Made by a program: the position numbers and the translations under genes. The notes below the pieces were generated by a model. The model worked only from the letters and a program-made list of their open reading frames with translations, had not been told where the DNA came from and ran no database searches. A DNA stretch of 64,000 nt from Arenibacter nanhaiticus (GTDB taxonomy: Bacteria > Bacteroidota > Bacteroidia > Flavobacteriales > Flavobacteriaceae): assembly GCF_900141935.1 (NCBI RefSeq), contig NZ_FQYX01000017.1:23382-87381 (forward strand), in the 5' to 3' direction. The stretch's first letter is position 1; each line of letters begins with the position of its first letter. Positions 7,773 through 16,754 of this stretch are shown here, one piece after another.

Positions 7773-8666
7773 TTAGAGGCTTGTTTTAATCTGTTTTTTT
7801 GGGAATAAACGAATGGGTCTATCTATAAAGGTAACCCTGATGCCAGACAGTAGAATGATTCCGCCAATGACCATTTGTAAGGTGATTTCCTCATTTAAGA
7901 ATATCCAAGCGAATAGTGCGGCTAGGAATGCTTGGCCTAATAGGCTTAGCGATACTCTGGTGGCACGCATATGTTTCGTGGCATAACTGAGAAGTACCCA
8001 GGCTAATAATTGACAAACTAAGCCTTGTACGATTAATACGCCCCAGCCTATATTTGAAAAACCGCTGAAGGGCTCGCCTATGTACCAAGAAAGTCCCGCT
8101 AAAAATATGGACGATCCCAAAAGGCTTAGCGTTAGAAAGGACACCACATCGGTACTGCCTAGTAAGTGCTTGCTTAAGAGTAGGTATGCCGAGTAAAATA
8201 CCCCCGATAAGATTCCAAAATAAAAACCGATATCGAAAGATAGGTCCAGAAAAAAGCGAAACCCAACAAGGGTAATCATACCGAATAGAGCTATCATCGT
8301 TCCTATCCAGAAATTTCTGGAAGGCTTTGGGCTTAAAAAAAGGAAAGTTGCGATCCCTACCCAAATAGGCGATAAATTGGTCAGTAATGAGGCTTGGGTG
8401 GCTGTAGATTCCTGAATGGCAATATTCCATACAGCAACGTCAGAACCAAAGAGAGCTCCGCACAAAAGAGTTAACAATAAAATCTTTGTAGACGGTATTT
8501 TAATTTTTTTCTTGATGATGGCATAGGGTAGTAGCACAGCCAAGGCTATGGCCATTCTATAAAATGCCGATATAACACCAGGGGTGTAGTTTAGCTTTAC
8601 TAAAATAGGGAAAATGGCAATGCATAAAATCCCAATTAACAAGGCAATCTGAGGTTTTGTAAACAT
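7773..8666 (-). CDS. EamA/DMT-family transporter
   Basis: A 297-residue membrane protein with ten predicted hydrophobic helices arranged as two repeated EamA halves, the architecture of the drug/metabolite transporter superfamily in the inner membrane. The first helix reads IALLIGILCIAIFPILVKLN, and the mid-protein segment SLWQ-like region is followed by the second five-helix repeat. The C terminus is basic (PKKQIKTSL). Family members export amino acids, nucleosides or other small metabolites; the substrate cannot be inferred. It is a single gene, convergent with rimO, with a TAGTTTTG -7 box on its strand at 8681-8688. Confidence 0.85.
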   Translation of the reverse strand: MFTKPQIALLIGILCIAIFPILVKLNYTPGVISAFYRMAIALAVLLPYAIIKKKIKIPSTKILLLTLLCGALFGSDVAVWNIAIQESTATQASLLTNLSPIWVGIATFLFLSPKPSRNFWIGTMIALFGMITLVGFRFFLDLSFDIGFYFGILSGVFYSAYLLLSKHLLGSTDVVSFLTLSLLGSSIFLAGLSWYIGEPFSGFSNIGWGVLIVQGLVCQLLAWVLLSYATKHMRATRVSLSLLGQAFLAALFAWIFLNEEITLQMVIGGIILLSGIRVTFIDRPIRLFPKKQIKTSL

Positions 8667-8680
8667 CTCTATAAATTCGG

Positions 8681-8688
8681 CAAAACTA
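8681..8688 (-). promoter_or_regulatory. -7 box of the EamA transporter promoter
   Basis: TAGTTTTG on the minus strand matches TAnnTTTG, 14 bp before the ATG. No clear -33 element was found. Confidence 0.4.
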
Positions 8689-8938
8689 GCAAAAAAACTC
8701 AGAGTTTGACACGGTCGTAAATAAAATAACGTTTTATTTAATACTTTGGAAGTCAGAGGTTTATAGGGGTGGTTGGAGAAATCTCAATAAAATTGAGGCT
8801 TGGGCTAGTTTCTTCCTATTTTTTTTAGATCGATTTTTGGTGGCAACCAATAGTGGGATGTTTGCAAAGGAGGAGATTGTAATACTAGGAAGGGTCAAAT
8901 TCTATTGATAGCGCCTAAGGGAAAAAAGAAAAAACGGC

Positions 8939-9448
8939 TTAGATGTTGACAAATTCAAGTTCGGCCATGGGGACGTTTCTAAGGTTTATAGTTGTTTCAT
9001 TAAGGAGTATTCCGTGTTCTAGGTAAGCCTTTAAATTGGTCAGCCAAAAGGTCCACCCGTTGCTACATCCATAATGGATGTGAAGTTTACTTTTGTCATC
9101 CGTGGGGATTTGGTCTTGATGCAATGTCAGCAAAACATAGTCGTCTTGTTTTTCTATGCTAATGGTAAGCCTGCAAACATTGACAAAAGTAAATGCGATG
9201 GCATCTTTGCCATTGGCGTGCAACACTTCACCAGTTTCTTCTCCGTCCCAATTGTGCCATTCCCAACGGTAATGATCGCCTGCTTCAATTTTATCGCTTG
9301 CTCCTCTAACAGTCTGTCCTTCTTGAGCAGTATAACGGGCATCTCGCAAAAACCAAGAAGTAATGCCTTGTGGCGTGCCCCAGCACCAATACAGTTTTTC
9401 AAGGGCTGTTTTTATGTAAATCTTTTTGGTAAACGATTCAAAAGCCAT
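8939..9448 (-). CDS. SRPBCC (AHSA1-like) domain protein
   Basis: A 169-residue cytoplasmic protein with the START-like/AHSA1 fold, a hydrophobic-ligand-binding helix-grip domain. Typical features are the N-terminal strand FTKKIYIKTALEKLYWCWGT, the WFLRDARY segment, the aromatic core YRWEWHNWDG, and the long C-terminal helix starting WTFWLTNLKAYLEHG. Family members bind or transform small hydrophobic ligands or act as Hsp90 co-chaperones; nothing here specifies the role. It is a single gene with a plausible promoter at 9498-9528. Confidence 0.8.
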   Translation of the reverse strand: MAFESFTKKIYIKTALEKLYWCWGTPQGITSWFLRDARYTAQEGQTVRGASDKIEAGDHYRWEWHNWDGEETGEVLHANGKDAIAFTFVNVCRLTISIEKQDDYVLLTLHQDQIPTDDKSKLHIHYGCSNGWTFWLTNLKAYLEHGILLNETTINLRNVPMAELEFVNI

Positions 9449-9740
9449 GAGTTTCAGTGTTATTTGTTTCGGGTAACTTCTAAAGCATCATCTATCCTAA
9501 AGATACTTCTTTCGTTGGCGAAAGCAATAGGGATTAACATTCTATTTCTACCATATTAATAAGGTTCCACTATCTAGGTCAAATCGGTGAACCTTTGGTA
9601 GCAGTGTCCTCTTTTATGGTAGGTCGTATACTATATTTAGGGTTTAGGAGGTTTAAAAATTGTTTTTAAAAAAGGAGTTCACTGAATTGTCCACCTTTGT
9701 TTATATCTAAAGTTTTTTGAGGTAGAAAAATATGAAATAC
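9449..9740. other. Intergenic stretch
   Basis: It contains the promoter of the SRPBCC gene near 9498-9528 and otherwise no recognisable gene. It is AT-rich and non-repetitive. Confidence 0.4.
9498..9528 (-). promoter_or_regulatory. Promoter of the SRPBCC gene
   Basis: On the minus strand ATTG (9525-9528), a 19-bp spacer and TATCTTTA (9498-9505). Each box has one mismatch to TTTG / TAnnTTTG. Confidence 0.45.
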
Positions 9741-9776
9741 TAAAAAGCGGGAAATCCTTCTAGGAGATCCCGCTTT
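9741..9776 (-). terminator. Terminator of the hexosaminidase gene
   Basis: A 9-bp stem (AAAGCGGGA with TCCCGCTTT) encloses a short inner CCT/AGG pair, with a T run on the minus strand beyond the stem. Confidence 0.8.
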
Positions 9777-9808
9777 AAAAAATATTTTTCAAACACTAGT
9801 GTTGTTTG

Positions 9809-11458
9809 CTATTGAACCTGTGATTCCGCTTCAAATTTTGCCTTGTCTTCGTAGTAATTGATTCCTAAAGCCTTCCAATGTTCCTGCATTTTTTTTAGAG
9901 CCACTTTAAAACTTTCAAAGTCTTTGTTTTCAAGAGGCGTCCAACCTACCTCTGCGTAGGCCGCAATTCTAGGGAAAGTTTGTCTTTCAACGTCTAAATT
10001 GGTCGGTGTCCATTCAGTCCACATTTGGCAACCTAAGCCATAAATGTTTTCGTGATATTGTTCTTCCAAGCCTTCAGGAATAGGGTCAAAACTATACGCT
10101 TTCTCTAAAGAGATACTTTCATGGCTGTAATCTAAATAGGTGTTGCTATGTAGCGAATTGACAATTCCATAGCCTTTTTTAGCAGCATCTTGCGCCAATG
10201 CCAGGTCTCCTTTCCAGAAATGGACTACTACGTTTTTAGCCAATTCCGTTTCGGCTTCCTTATCGTCTTTCTTTTCTTCAAAGCCTTTATGAATGTTTTT
10301 GCCCATAATTTCGTTCCACCCCATCATTCTACGGCCGTGCTCTTCAATAAATTTTGAAATGTTATTGGTAAATTGAATTTGTAGATCGGCAGGAGTGTTA
10401 ATATTATTCTCCTTCATATACTTTTGGACATGTTTGCTTTCTTCCCATACTTTATACCCTACTTCATCACCTCCTATATGAATGACTTCAGAAGGAAACA
10501 ATTCAAATACCTCTAACAAAACATCTTTAATAAATTGAATCACCTCGGGCTTGGTAACGTCATAATTGTCATATAATCGTCCAAATTGCACTGGTACATC
10601 TATATCTACACCCGCCGTTCCTAACCAGGTATAAGCCGCTATGGCAGCACTTGAATGTCCAGGCATTTCAATTTCGGGAACTACGGTAATATTTCTTTCA
10701 GCTGCGTAGGCAACGATATCTTTAATTTGTTCTTGAGTGTAAAACCCTCCGTGAGGTTCTCCTGAAGTTTTCCCGCTTTTCCAAGTTTCAATTTCAGAAT
10801 CGGTGCGAAAGGCGCCAACTTCTGTCAATAACGGATATTTTTTAATTTCGATTCGCCAACCTGCATCATCTACCAAATGCCAATGAAAAACATTCATTTT
10901 TAATAAAGCCATTTGATCTAGCATCTGTTTTACAAACGCCTCTCCTTGGAAATAACGTGACTCATCAAGCATATAAGCACGCCACTTAAATCGCGGATTA
11001 TCCTTAATAGTGACCGACGGCACTAAATATTGAGGCTCCTTCGTTTCTTCCGAAACTTCTTTAGAAAACAATTGTTTTAAAGTTTGTACGCCATAAAAAT
11101 ATCCTGCGTCATCATTGGCCTTAATAGTGATGTTCTCTGGGGTTGCAATTAACTCGTAAGCTTCCGGGGCTAAGTTGTCTGCTTTCTCAAAATTAACAGA
11201 ACCCGAATTTTCGGTTAATTCTAAATTAAACCCAGTCTCCTTATTTATAAAAGACTTAAGGTCATTGCTGGCATTTTGCTGCTCTTTAGAAGTAGTACTT
11301 ATAGTTAAGCCGTCTTTAAATGCAAAAGATCCCTCTGCTAAAACAAGGGAAACAGGTTTTGGTAAGATTGATATTTCTGATGCAGAGAATGTTTTGTTTT
11401 TTTCGGTACAACTTAATACCGTTAAAACTAGTATTAGACAGCAGGCTTTTAATTTCAT
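9809..11458 (-). CDS. Beta-N-acetylhexosaminidase lipoprotein (GH20)
   Basis: A 549-residue secreted glycoside hydrolase that removes terminal GlcNAc or GalNAc from chito-oligosaccharides or glycoconjugates. A lipoprotein signal peptide ends at C17 (VLSCTEK). The N-terminal GH20b domain spans about 30-150 and the catalytic barrel about 150-500. Recognisable motifs are FHWHLVDDAGWRIEIKKYP and the catalytic pair D-E in HIGGDEV near residues 330-331, where Asp assists the substrate acetamido group and Glu is the acid/base. WTEWTPTNLDVERQTFPR is also typical. No SusCD genes are adjacent; the PUL lies more than 33 kb away. The minus strand has a TATTTTTG box at 11522-11529. Confidence 0.94.
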   Translation of the reverse strand: MKLKACCLILVLTVLSCTEKNKTFSASEISILPKPVSLVLAEGSFAFKDGLTISTTSKEQQNASNDLKSFINKETGFNLELTENSGSVNFEKADNLAPEAYELIATPENITIKANDDAGYFYGVQTLKQLFSKEVSEETKEPQYLVPSVTIKDNPRFKWRAYMLDESRYFQGEAFVKQMLDQMALLKMNVFHWHLVDDAGWRIEIKKYPLLTEVGAFRTDSEIETWKSGKTSGEPHGGFYTQEQIKDIVAYAAERNITVVPEIEMPGHSSAAIAAYTWLGTAGVDIDVPVQFGRLYDNYDVTKPEVIQFIKDVLLEVFELFPSEVIHIGGDEVGYKVWEESKHVQKYMKENNINTPADLQIQFTNNISKFIEEHGRRMMGWNEIMGKNIHKGFEEKKDDKEAETELAKNVVVHFWKGDLALAQDAAKKGYGIVNSLHSNTYLDYSHESISLEKAYSFDPIPEGLEEQYHENIYGLGCQMWTEWTPTNLDVERQTFPRIAAYAEVGWTPLENKDFESFKVALKKMQEHWKALGINYYEDKAKFEAESQVQ

Positions 11459-11521
11459 TTTTAGGTTTTTTTGATGTTATTTTAAGCTATAAATTTATAT
11501 CATATTATTGGATTTACCTTG

Positions 11522-11529
11522 CAAAAATA
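11522..11529 (-). promoter_or_regulatory. -7 box of the hexosaminidase promoter
   Basis: TATTTTTG on the minus strand, a TAnnTTTG match, 63 bp before the start codon. The -33 box is not clear. Confidence 0.4.
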
Positions 11530-11746
11530 TAAATGTACTTTATGATTTCTTTGTACTTTATTTCTGGGTAGGGTGTTCTCCATTGTAAATTATTAATCCT
11601 ATGATGGCATAATGGTACCATTAAATGGACTATTGCTTCCCTGGTTTCATAGAATTAATCATTAAAATAACTTACCGTAGTTGTTAAAAATAATGGCGGT
11701 CCTATAAAAAAAATAAAAAAGACTTTAAAAGCCATGAGTTTTAGAG

Positions 11747-12895
11747 TTATTGGTTTCGGTTAACTTCTAAAGTGTAAATCTCCCTTGCTAATTGGGTGAG
11801 GAAAGGTGTTTTTAAAGTATCATGGGGTGTAAAGGAATCATTAAGGATATGGTTTTTAGTCTCCAAAATAGTAGCGTTCAACATAAATTCTACTTTGTTG
11901 GTACTGTCTTTAATATAGGTGTAATCGGTAAAAGTATGGTAGTCATGGCTGCTTTTATGGTAAACCGCTATATTGTTAAGGTCGGCCTCTTTGGTTTGCA
12001 TGGACAAAAAGTTCAAGGGTTCAACCTCTGAAGGGCTTTTTTCTGTGGTTGCCAAGACCTGCATGGCCTTCCGGAGAAAATGGTATTGTTCTGTGCTAAG
12101 GTTGAATTGTTGGTGTGCTGGAAAATTATCGGGAAAAAAGATTCTTTTTAATACCTGATTTTGGGCTTCGAGGGGGAAATAATTGTGAAGACTAAGATCA
12201 ATAGGTGCTTCTGTTGATGAATCGTCCTCCTTATGGGATTTCACTCTCTTTGCCCTTGGGAGGTTTAAAGCTAAGGGAGGGGTGTTTATGCTTGGGGCTA
12301 ATGGCGTGGTAGTGCTGTCGTTAAGGTAGGCTATTATAGGTTTTGTTGTAAGCTCAAAGGCATTTGTCGGAGACAATCTATGGGAAATACATACAGGAAA
12401 AATTTCTTTATTCCTTAGGGCGTTGTTAATCCTATCCTGTCCTAAAAATTCAAAAAGTCTGTCATTGGCTTCGTTGTCATGAAGGGTGAGAATTTTTGTG
12501 ATCTCATTGGTAAAAGTAGTTTCTAGAGTGTCGCCTTCGATATAAAAACGAGAATGCAAGTCCAGCTTGTCTAATTCGTTAAGTTTTTCCAAACTCAGCA
12601 CTGCAGTAAGCAGCCCAACCGTATTTCCTGGATAAAAGTAGGCTTGTTGATTTGTTCGGAAATCGTAATCCTTAAATGAAACGCTGTCCTTATATCTGGT
12701 TATCCGTGTATACCGTATCTGTAGGTCGTAATGCGAAACGCTATCCATAACCCTTTTAATAGTTGGGTCTGTGGTCGATAGAGCGCTTTCTAAAATGTTT
12801 TTTTGTGGGATATCCTCGGCACATGAAAATAGGAATGACGCTAATAAAAAGCCTGCGAAAAGAGTCCTTGCGGTCATATGCCTTGTCAAAAACAT
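11747..12895 (-). CDS. Beta-lactamase-fold lipoprotein lacking the catalytic Ser/Lys
   Basis: A 382-residue lipoprotein (lipid cysteine C25, FLFSCAED) resembling the class A beta-lactamase-related serine hydrolases common in Flavobacteriia. The region FYPGNTVGLLTAVLSLEKLNEL aligns with the SxxK helix, usually written YPASTVKLP. Here the nucleophile Ser is N91 and the Lys is G94. DNEANDRLFEFLGQDRIN matches the conserved helix that follows. Near the C terminus, where a KTG/KVG strand is expected, the sequence reads HKSSHDYH. I infer a catalytically dead paralogue, perhaps a ligand-binding or regulatory surface protein. It starts on the base after the stop of the 81-residue gene upstream. Confidence 0.72.
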   Translation of the reverse strand: MFLTRHMTARTLFAGFLLASFLFSCAEDIPQKNILESALSTTDPTIKRVMDSVSHYDLQIRYTRITRYKDSVSFKDYDFRTNQQAYFYPGNTVGLLTAVLSLEKLNELDKLDLHSRFYIEGDTLETTFTNEITKILTLHDNEANDRLFEFLGQDRINNALRNKEIFPVCISHRLSPTNAFELTTKPIIAYLNDSTTTPLAPSINTPPLALNLPRAKRVKSHKEDDSSTEAPIDLSLHNYFPLEAQNQVLKRIFFPDNFPAHQQFNLSTEQYHFLRKAMQVLATTEKSPSEVEPLNFLSMQTKEADLNNIAVYHKSSHDYHTFTDYTYIKDSTNKVEFMLNATILETKNHILNDSFTPHDTLKTPFLTQLAREIYTLEVNRNQ

Positions 12896-13141
12896 TTATT
12901 CAGTAGAATACACTTCTCCTCGGTGTGGTTTTAAGGCGTCTCGGACGGCAATCATTTCTGATTCCATAACGACGAGATAAGCGATGGAGTGCATATCGCT
13001 TAGGTCCTTAAATCCAGTAATGTTTAGGGCTAGTTTTTCAGCGGTGATGTATTGCTCGAGATGAATGCGGTGGTGTTCCGCCGTTTTTAAGGCAGAAGGC
13101 CCCCTAAAATCCCAGATTAATTTTATTTTTCTTTCATTCAT
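12896..13141 (-). CDS. Conserved small protein of unknown function
   Basis: An 81-residue soluble protein (MNERKIKLIWDFRGPSALKT start, LKPHRGEVYSTE end) without signal peptide or membrane segment. I believe it belongs to a conserved Flavobacteriia family of about the same length, based on memory of similar sequences, but no function is known to me. The composition (several His, Glu and Lys, one Trp) gives no enzyme motif. The stop codon abuts the start of the beta-lactamase-fold gene, so the two form a unit. A promoter-like TACTTTTA box lies only 4 bp before the ATG. Confidence 0.75.
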   Translation of the reverse strand: MNERKIKLIWDFRGPSALKTAEHHRIHLEQYITAEKLALNITGFKDLSDMHSIAYLVVMESEMIAVRDALKPHRGEVYSTE

Positions 13142-13145
13142 GCGA

Positions 13146-13176
13146 TAAAAGTACCAATCATAGGCGAATTTGCAAT
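13146..13176 (-). promoter_or_regulatory. Promoter-like boxes at the start of the 81-residue gene
   Basis: On the minus strand ATTG (13173-13176), 19 bp, TACTTTTA (13146-13153). The start codon follows 4 bp later, which would give an almost leaderless mRNA. Confidence 0.4.
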
Positions 13177-13242
13177 GCTTATGACCGTTATTTGCCGTAA
13201 ATATTCTGTTAAATATAATTTTTTTTTATTAAAAAAAGTGAA

Positions 13243-13273
13243 CTTGCACAGGATTGCTGAATTGTTAATTTTG
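13243..13273 (+). promoter_or_regulatory. Promoter-like boxes at the start of the parvulin-like lipoprotein gene
   Basis: CTTG (13243-13246), a 19-bp spacer and TAATTTTG (13266-13273). The ATG at 13278 is only 4 bp downstream of the -7 box. Confidence 0.45.
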
Positions 13274-13277
13274 CTAT

Positions 13278-14162
13278 ATGTATTTTTTCCGAAAAAAATT
13301 AAAAATAACGTCTAAATGGCTATTAGTAGCCTTGTTGGGGTTGGTTCTAGGGTCTTGTGGTTCTTTTTTCAAGAATAATGAGGACAAAACACCCATCGCT
13401 AGGGTAGGAGAGGCTTATTTGTACAAAGAGGATATAGAATCCCTGTTTGAAAACAATAGGTCAAAAGCCGATAGTGCTACCTATGTGGCCAATTATATTA
13501 ATACCTGGGCCAGTAAACAGCTGCTCTTGAGCAAAGCGAAAATAAATTTGCCGGAAGAAAAATTGAAGATCTTTGAACAATTGGTTTCAAACTATCGTAC
13601 GGACCTATATACCGGGGCTTATAAGGAAGCATTGGTACTTCAGTCTCAGGATACATCGGTAAGTAAGGAACAGTTGAATGATTTTTATGAGCGACAAAAG
13701 GAAAATTTTCAACTCAAAGAAAAATTGGTAAAGTTAAGATTCGTAGCTTTGCCAGTGAATTACTCGGATAAAGATCTGGTAATAAGTAAGTTAAAGCGTT
13801 TTAGGGAAGAAGATAAAAAATATCTAGATTCTATAAGTATACAATTTAAAAAGTATAATTTAAACGATTCAATTTGGGTGAGTGCTATACGGGTTATGGA
13901 AGAAATTCCATTGATAGTGCCTGATAATCAGGGATTGTACTTAAAAAACTCACAATTTTTTGAATTACAGGACTCTTTAGGGGTATATTTGGCAAAGATT
14001 AATGATGTGTTGGAAATTAACCAAATCGCTCCATTATCGTATGTAGAACCAACCATTAAACAATTGCTTTTGAGTAGACGGAAGTTAGAATTTATGAAAA
14101 AGCTGGAAGCAGAAATTATAGATGAAGCTATTAAAGAAAAAGAATTTGAAGTGTATGAATAA
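13278..14162 (+). CDS. SurA-N-like periplasmic lipoprotein (peptidyl-prolyl isomerase family)
   Basis: A 294-residue lipoprotein (lipid cysteine C27, GSCGSF). After the signal peptide, IARVGEAYLYKEDIESLF is the usual opening of SurA/PrsA-type chaperones, and the remainder is helical with a region around 135-180 (NFQLKEKLVKLRFVAL) where the foldase domain would be inserted. A complete parvulin domain is not evident, so it may be a chaperone without isomerase activity. Its last 8 bases overlap the next gene, a two-parvulin SurA homologue, so both probably act together on outer-membrane proteins in the periplasm. Confidence 0.75.
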   Translation: MYFFRKKLKITSKWLLVALLGLVLGSCGSFFKNNEDKTPIARVGEAYLYKEDIESLFENNRSKADSATYVANYINTWASKQLLLSKAKINLPEEKLKIFEQLVSNYRTDLYTGAYKEALVLQSQDTSVSKEQLNDFYERQKENFQLKEKLVKLRFVALPVNYSDKDLVISKLKRFREEDKKYLDSISIQFKKYNLNDSIWVSAIRVMEEIPLIVPDNQGLYLKNSQFFELQDSLGVYLAKINDVLEINQIAPLSYVEPTIKQLLLSRRKLEFMKKLEAEIIDEAIKEKEFEVYE

Positions 14163-15600
14163 GTTAATTAAAACGGGATTTTCCTTTTTATTTTTAATGG
14201 GTACCTTAAATGCCCAAGAAGTTAAAAACGATCCGGATACCACCGTAGATGTGCAAGAGGCGAATGTAGCGGAGGCAGTTGTAACAAAAAACGATTCGGT
14301 CAGTGCGTTTAAAAAAATTAAGTTGGACGGAATTGCTGCTGTAGTTGGCGATTATGTAATTCTAGAATCCGATATTGAAAAAACCTTGATCGACCTAAAA
14401 AGTCAAGGTGCTTCTATGGCCGATATTACGCGCTGTGGGCTGTTAGGAAAACTAATGGAAGACCGTTTGTACGCCCATCAGGCCGTGCAGGACAGTATTT
14501 TAGTGTCAGATGACGAAGTGAACGCTACAGGAGATAGGCAAATACAACAATTGGTTTCTCAGATCGGCTCTATTGAAAAAGTACTGAAGTACTACAAAAA
14601 AGAAGACGAGGCTAGTTTTAGGGAAGATCTGTTCAAGATTAACAAATTGCGAATGCTTTCTGAAAAGATGCAGAACAAGATTGTTTCCGAAATTGAAATT
14701 ACCCCTGAAGAAGTACGTCAGTTTTTTAACAATATTCCAGTAGATGAAAGACCTGTTTTTGGAGCAGAATTAGAGATTGCACAAATTGTAAAGGAGCCAA
14801 AAGCTTCAGAAGAGGAAAAACAAAAAGTGATCGATAAGCTAAATGAAATTAAAGCCGATGTGGAAGATAATGGGGCGAGTTTTAGTGTAAAGGCTATTCT
14901 GTATTCTCAAGATCCAGGTTCTAAATCTAACGGCGGGTTTTATAGTATGACAAGACAAACGCCTTTTGTGAAGGAGTTTAAAGATGTAGCCTTTAGCCTT
15001 AGGGAGGGTGAGATTTCAGATCCATTTGAAACCCCTTTTGGGTATCATATTATCTATGTGGAGAAAGTTAGAGGACAAGAATTGGATTTAAGACATATTC
15101 TTATTTCTCCTGAAGTTTCTCAAAAAGCCATGGATGATGTTAGGAAAGAATTAGACAGTATTCGCCAAAAGGTTTTGGATGGTGAATTTACCTTTGCAGA
15201 GGCCGCATTAAATTTCTCTGATGAAAAAGAAACGAAATACGATGGTGGATTGTTGAGGAACCCCTCCGATTACAGTTCTCGATTTGAGCTTACTAAAATG
15301 GAGCCTGCCCTGTACAACCAGGTCAGGAATATAAAAGACAATGAGATTTCTCGTCCTATTTTGGAGAACGACCCTAGAGGAGGAGCGGCGAAATACAAAA
15401 TCATGAAGATTACCAATAGGTACGATGAGCATGTGGCCGATTTTGCCAAGGATTATATAAAAATCCAAGAATTGGCCTTAAGGGATAAACAATTTAAAGC
15501 GATCAAAAAGTGGATGGACAAACATATCCAAGATACCTATGTAAGCGTTAATGCTGCCAATAAGGATTGCAATTTTGCAAATAATTGGTTAAAGGATTAA
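14155..15600 (+). CDS. SurA-like peptidyl-prolyl cis-trans isomerase with two parvulin domains
   Basis: A periplasmic folding factor of 481 residues. I chose the ATG at 14155, which overlaps the preceding stop (ATGAATAA) and gives a clean signal peptide ending NAQ; an upstream in-frame ATG at 14122 would add a basic stretch inside the previous gene. The N-terminal chaperone region (about 45-205) opens GIAAVVGDYVILESDIE. Two parvulin domains follow: about 205-305, with GFYSMTRQTPFVKEFKDVAF, and about 305-410, with LDLRHILISPE and DGGLLRN. It likely escorts beta-barrel proteins to the outer membrane and is co-transcribed with the lipoprotein upstream and possibly the MoxR gene 4 bp downstream. 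Confidence 0.88.
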   Translation: MNKLIKTGFSFLFLMGTLNAQEVKNDPDTTVDVQEANVAEAVVTKNDSVSAFKKIKLDGIAAVVGDYVILESDIEKTLIDLKSQGASMADITRCGLLGKLMEDRLYAHQAVQDSILVSDDEVNATGDRQIQQLVSQIGSIEKVLKYYKKEDEASFREDLFKINKLRMLSEKMQNKIVSEIEITPEEVRQFFNNIPVDERPVFGAELEIAQIVKEPKASEEEKQKVIDKLNEIKADVEDNGASFSVKAILYSQDPGSKSNGGFYSMTRQTPFVKEFKDVAFSLREGEISDPFETPFGYHIIYVEKVRGQELDLRHILISPEVSQKAMDDVRKELDSIRQKVLDGEFTFAEAALNFSDEKETKYDGGLLRNPSDYSSRFELTKMEPALYNQVRNIKDNEISRPILENDPRGGAAKYKIMKITNRYDEHVADFAKDYIKIQELALRDKQFKAIKKWMDKHIQDTYVSVNAANKDCNFANNWLKD

Positions 15601-15604
15601 TTGC

Positions 15605-16558
15605 ATGTCAGACGTTGCGGCCATTAAGGAATTAGTAGAAAAAAACAACGCCCTAAAAAAGGAGATTGCCAAGGTTATAATTGGTCAGGAGCAGGTAGTA
15701 GACCAGCTGTTGATTTCAATTTTTACCGGAGGGCATTCCTTACTGATCGGGGTGCCAGGTTTGGCCAAGACGTTAATGGTAAACACTATAGCTTCGGCAT
15801 TGGGACTAGGGTTTAAGCGTATTCAGTTTACCCCAGATTTAATGCCGAGCGATATCCTAGGGAGTGAAATACTAGATCAGAATAGGGAGTTTAAGTTTAT
15901 TAAGGGCCCTATATTTTCTAATATTATCTTGGCCGACGAAATTAACAGGACCCCTCCTAAGACACAGGCAGCGCTCTTGGAAGCCATGCAGGAAAGGGCG
16001 GTAACGATCGCCGGACAGCATTATAAACTAGATATGCCTTATTTTGTATTGGCAACACAAAATCCTATAGAGCAAGAAGGTACCTATCCCTTGCCCGAGG
16101 CGCAGTTAGATCGTTTTATGTTCGCCATAGAATTAAAATATCCCTCGGTTGAAGAAGAGATCATGGTGGTAAAGGCAACCACTTCAGATAAAAAACCACA
16201 AATTAACCCGCTTTTTAGTGCAGCGGAGATTTTAGGGATCCAACAGTTGGTACGCAGAATACCCGTACCGGATAAGGTGGTCGAATATGCAGTCAAATTA
16301 GTACATAGTACAAGACCCAATGTTAATGGTGCATCAAATTACGTAAAGCAATACATAGATTGGGGCGCAGGACCACGGGCATCCCAGAGTTTGGTTTTGG
16401 GAGCCAAAGCCTTTGCTGCCGTAAATGGCAAATTCTCTCCCGATATAGAGGATGTTAAAGCAGTGGCGCATGGTATTTTAAGGCACCGTATTATTAAAAA
16501 TTATAAAGCGGAGGCCGAAGGTATTTCTGAAGAAGATATAATAAACAAACTTTTGTAG
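15605..16558 (+). CDS. MoxR-family AAA+ ATPase
   Basis: A 317-residue MoxR-type AAA+ ATPase, cytoplasmic, of the kind that acts as a chaperone for assembling or activating protein complexes together with DUF58 and VWA proteins. Walker A is GVPGLAKT (residues 49-56), Walker B is ILADEINR (D111, E112), sensor 1 is ATQNPIEQEGTYPLPEAQLDRF, and a C-terminal lid helix bundle follows. It begins 4 bp after the surA-like stop. No DUF58 or VWA partner follows, because the next gene is aconitase, so the usual MoxR operon is absent here. Confidence 0.92.
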   Translation: MSDVAAIKELVEKNNALKKEIAKVIIGQEQVVDQLLISIFTGGHSLLIGVPGLAKTLMVNTIASALGLGFKRIQFTPDLMPSDILGSEILDQNREFKFIKGPIFSNIILADEINRTPPKTQAALLEAMQERAVTIAGQHYKLDMPYFVLATQNPIEQEGTYPLPEAQLDRFMFAIELKYPSVEEEIMVVKATTSDKKPQINPLFSAAEILGIQQLVRRIPVPDKVVEYAVKLVHSTRPNVNGASNYVKQYIDWGAGPRASQSLVLGAKAFAAVNGKFSPDIEDVKAVAHGILRHRIIKNYKAEAEGISEEDIINKLL

Positions 16559-16754
16559 GAAATTAGAACATTGCTTGGAACGGAGCAAGGGGAAGTGCAC
16601 ATAAAAACAGCTGTTTTATTGCATTTACCTGCTTTTGATAGCAGTGTTTTTTATAATTATGGAAAATTGTCGGAATCTTACTTTAAAAATTTTAAATCCG
16701 CAATGTATTTTCTTAATTTTGACAAATTACTTTAACTTAAAAACTTAATAGATA

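Noticed and set aside
15605..16558. MoxR gene as part of a moxR-DUF58-VWA stress operon
   Set aside because: No DUF58 or VWA genes follow; the next gene is aconitase with its own unit.
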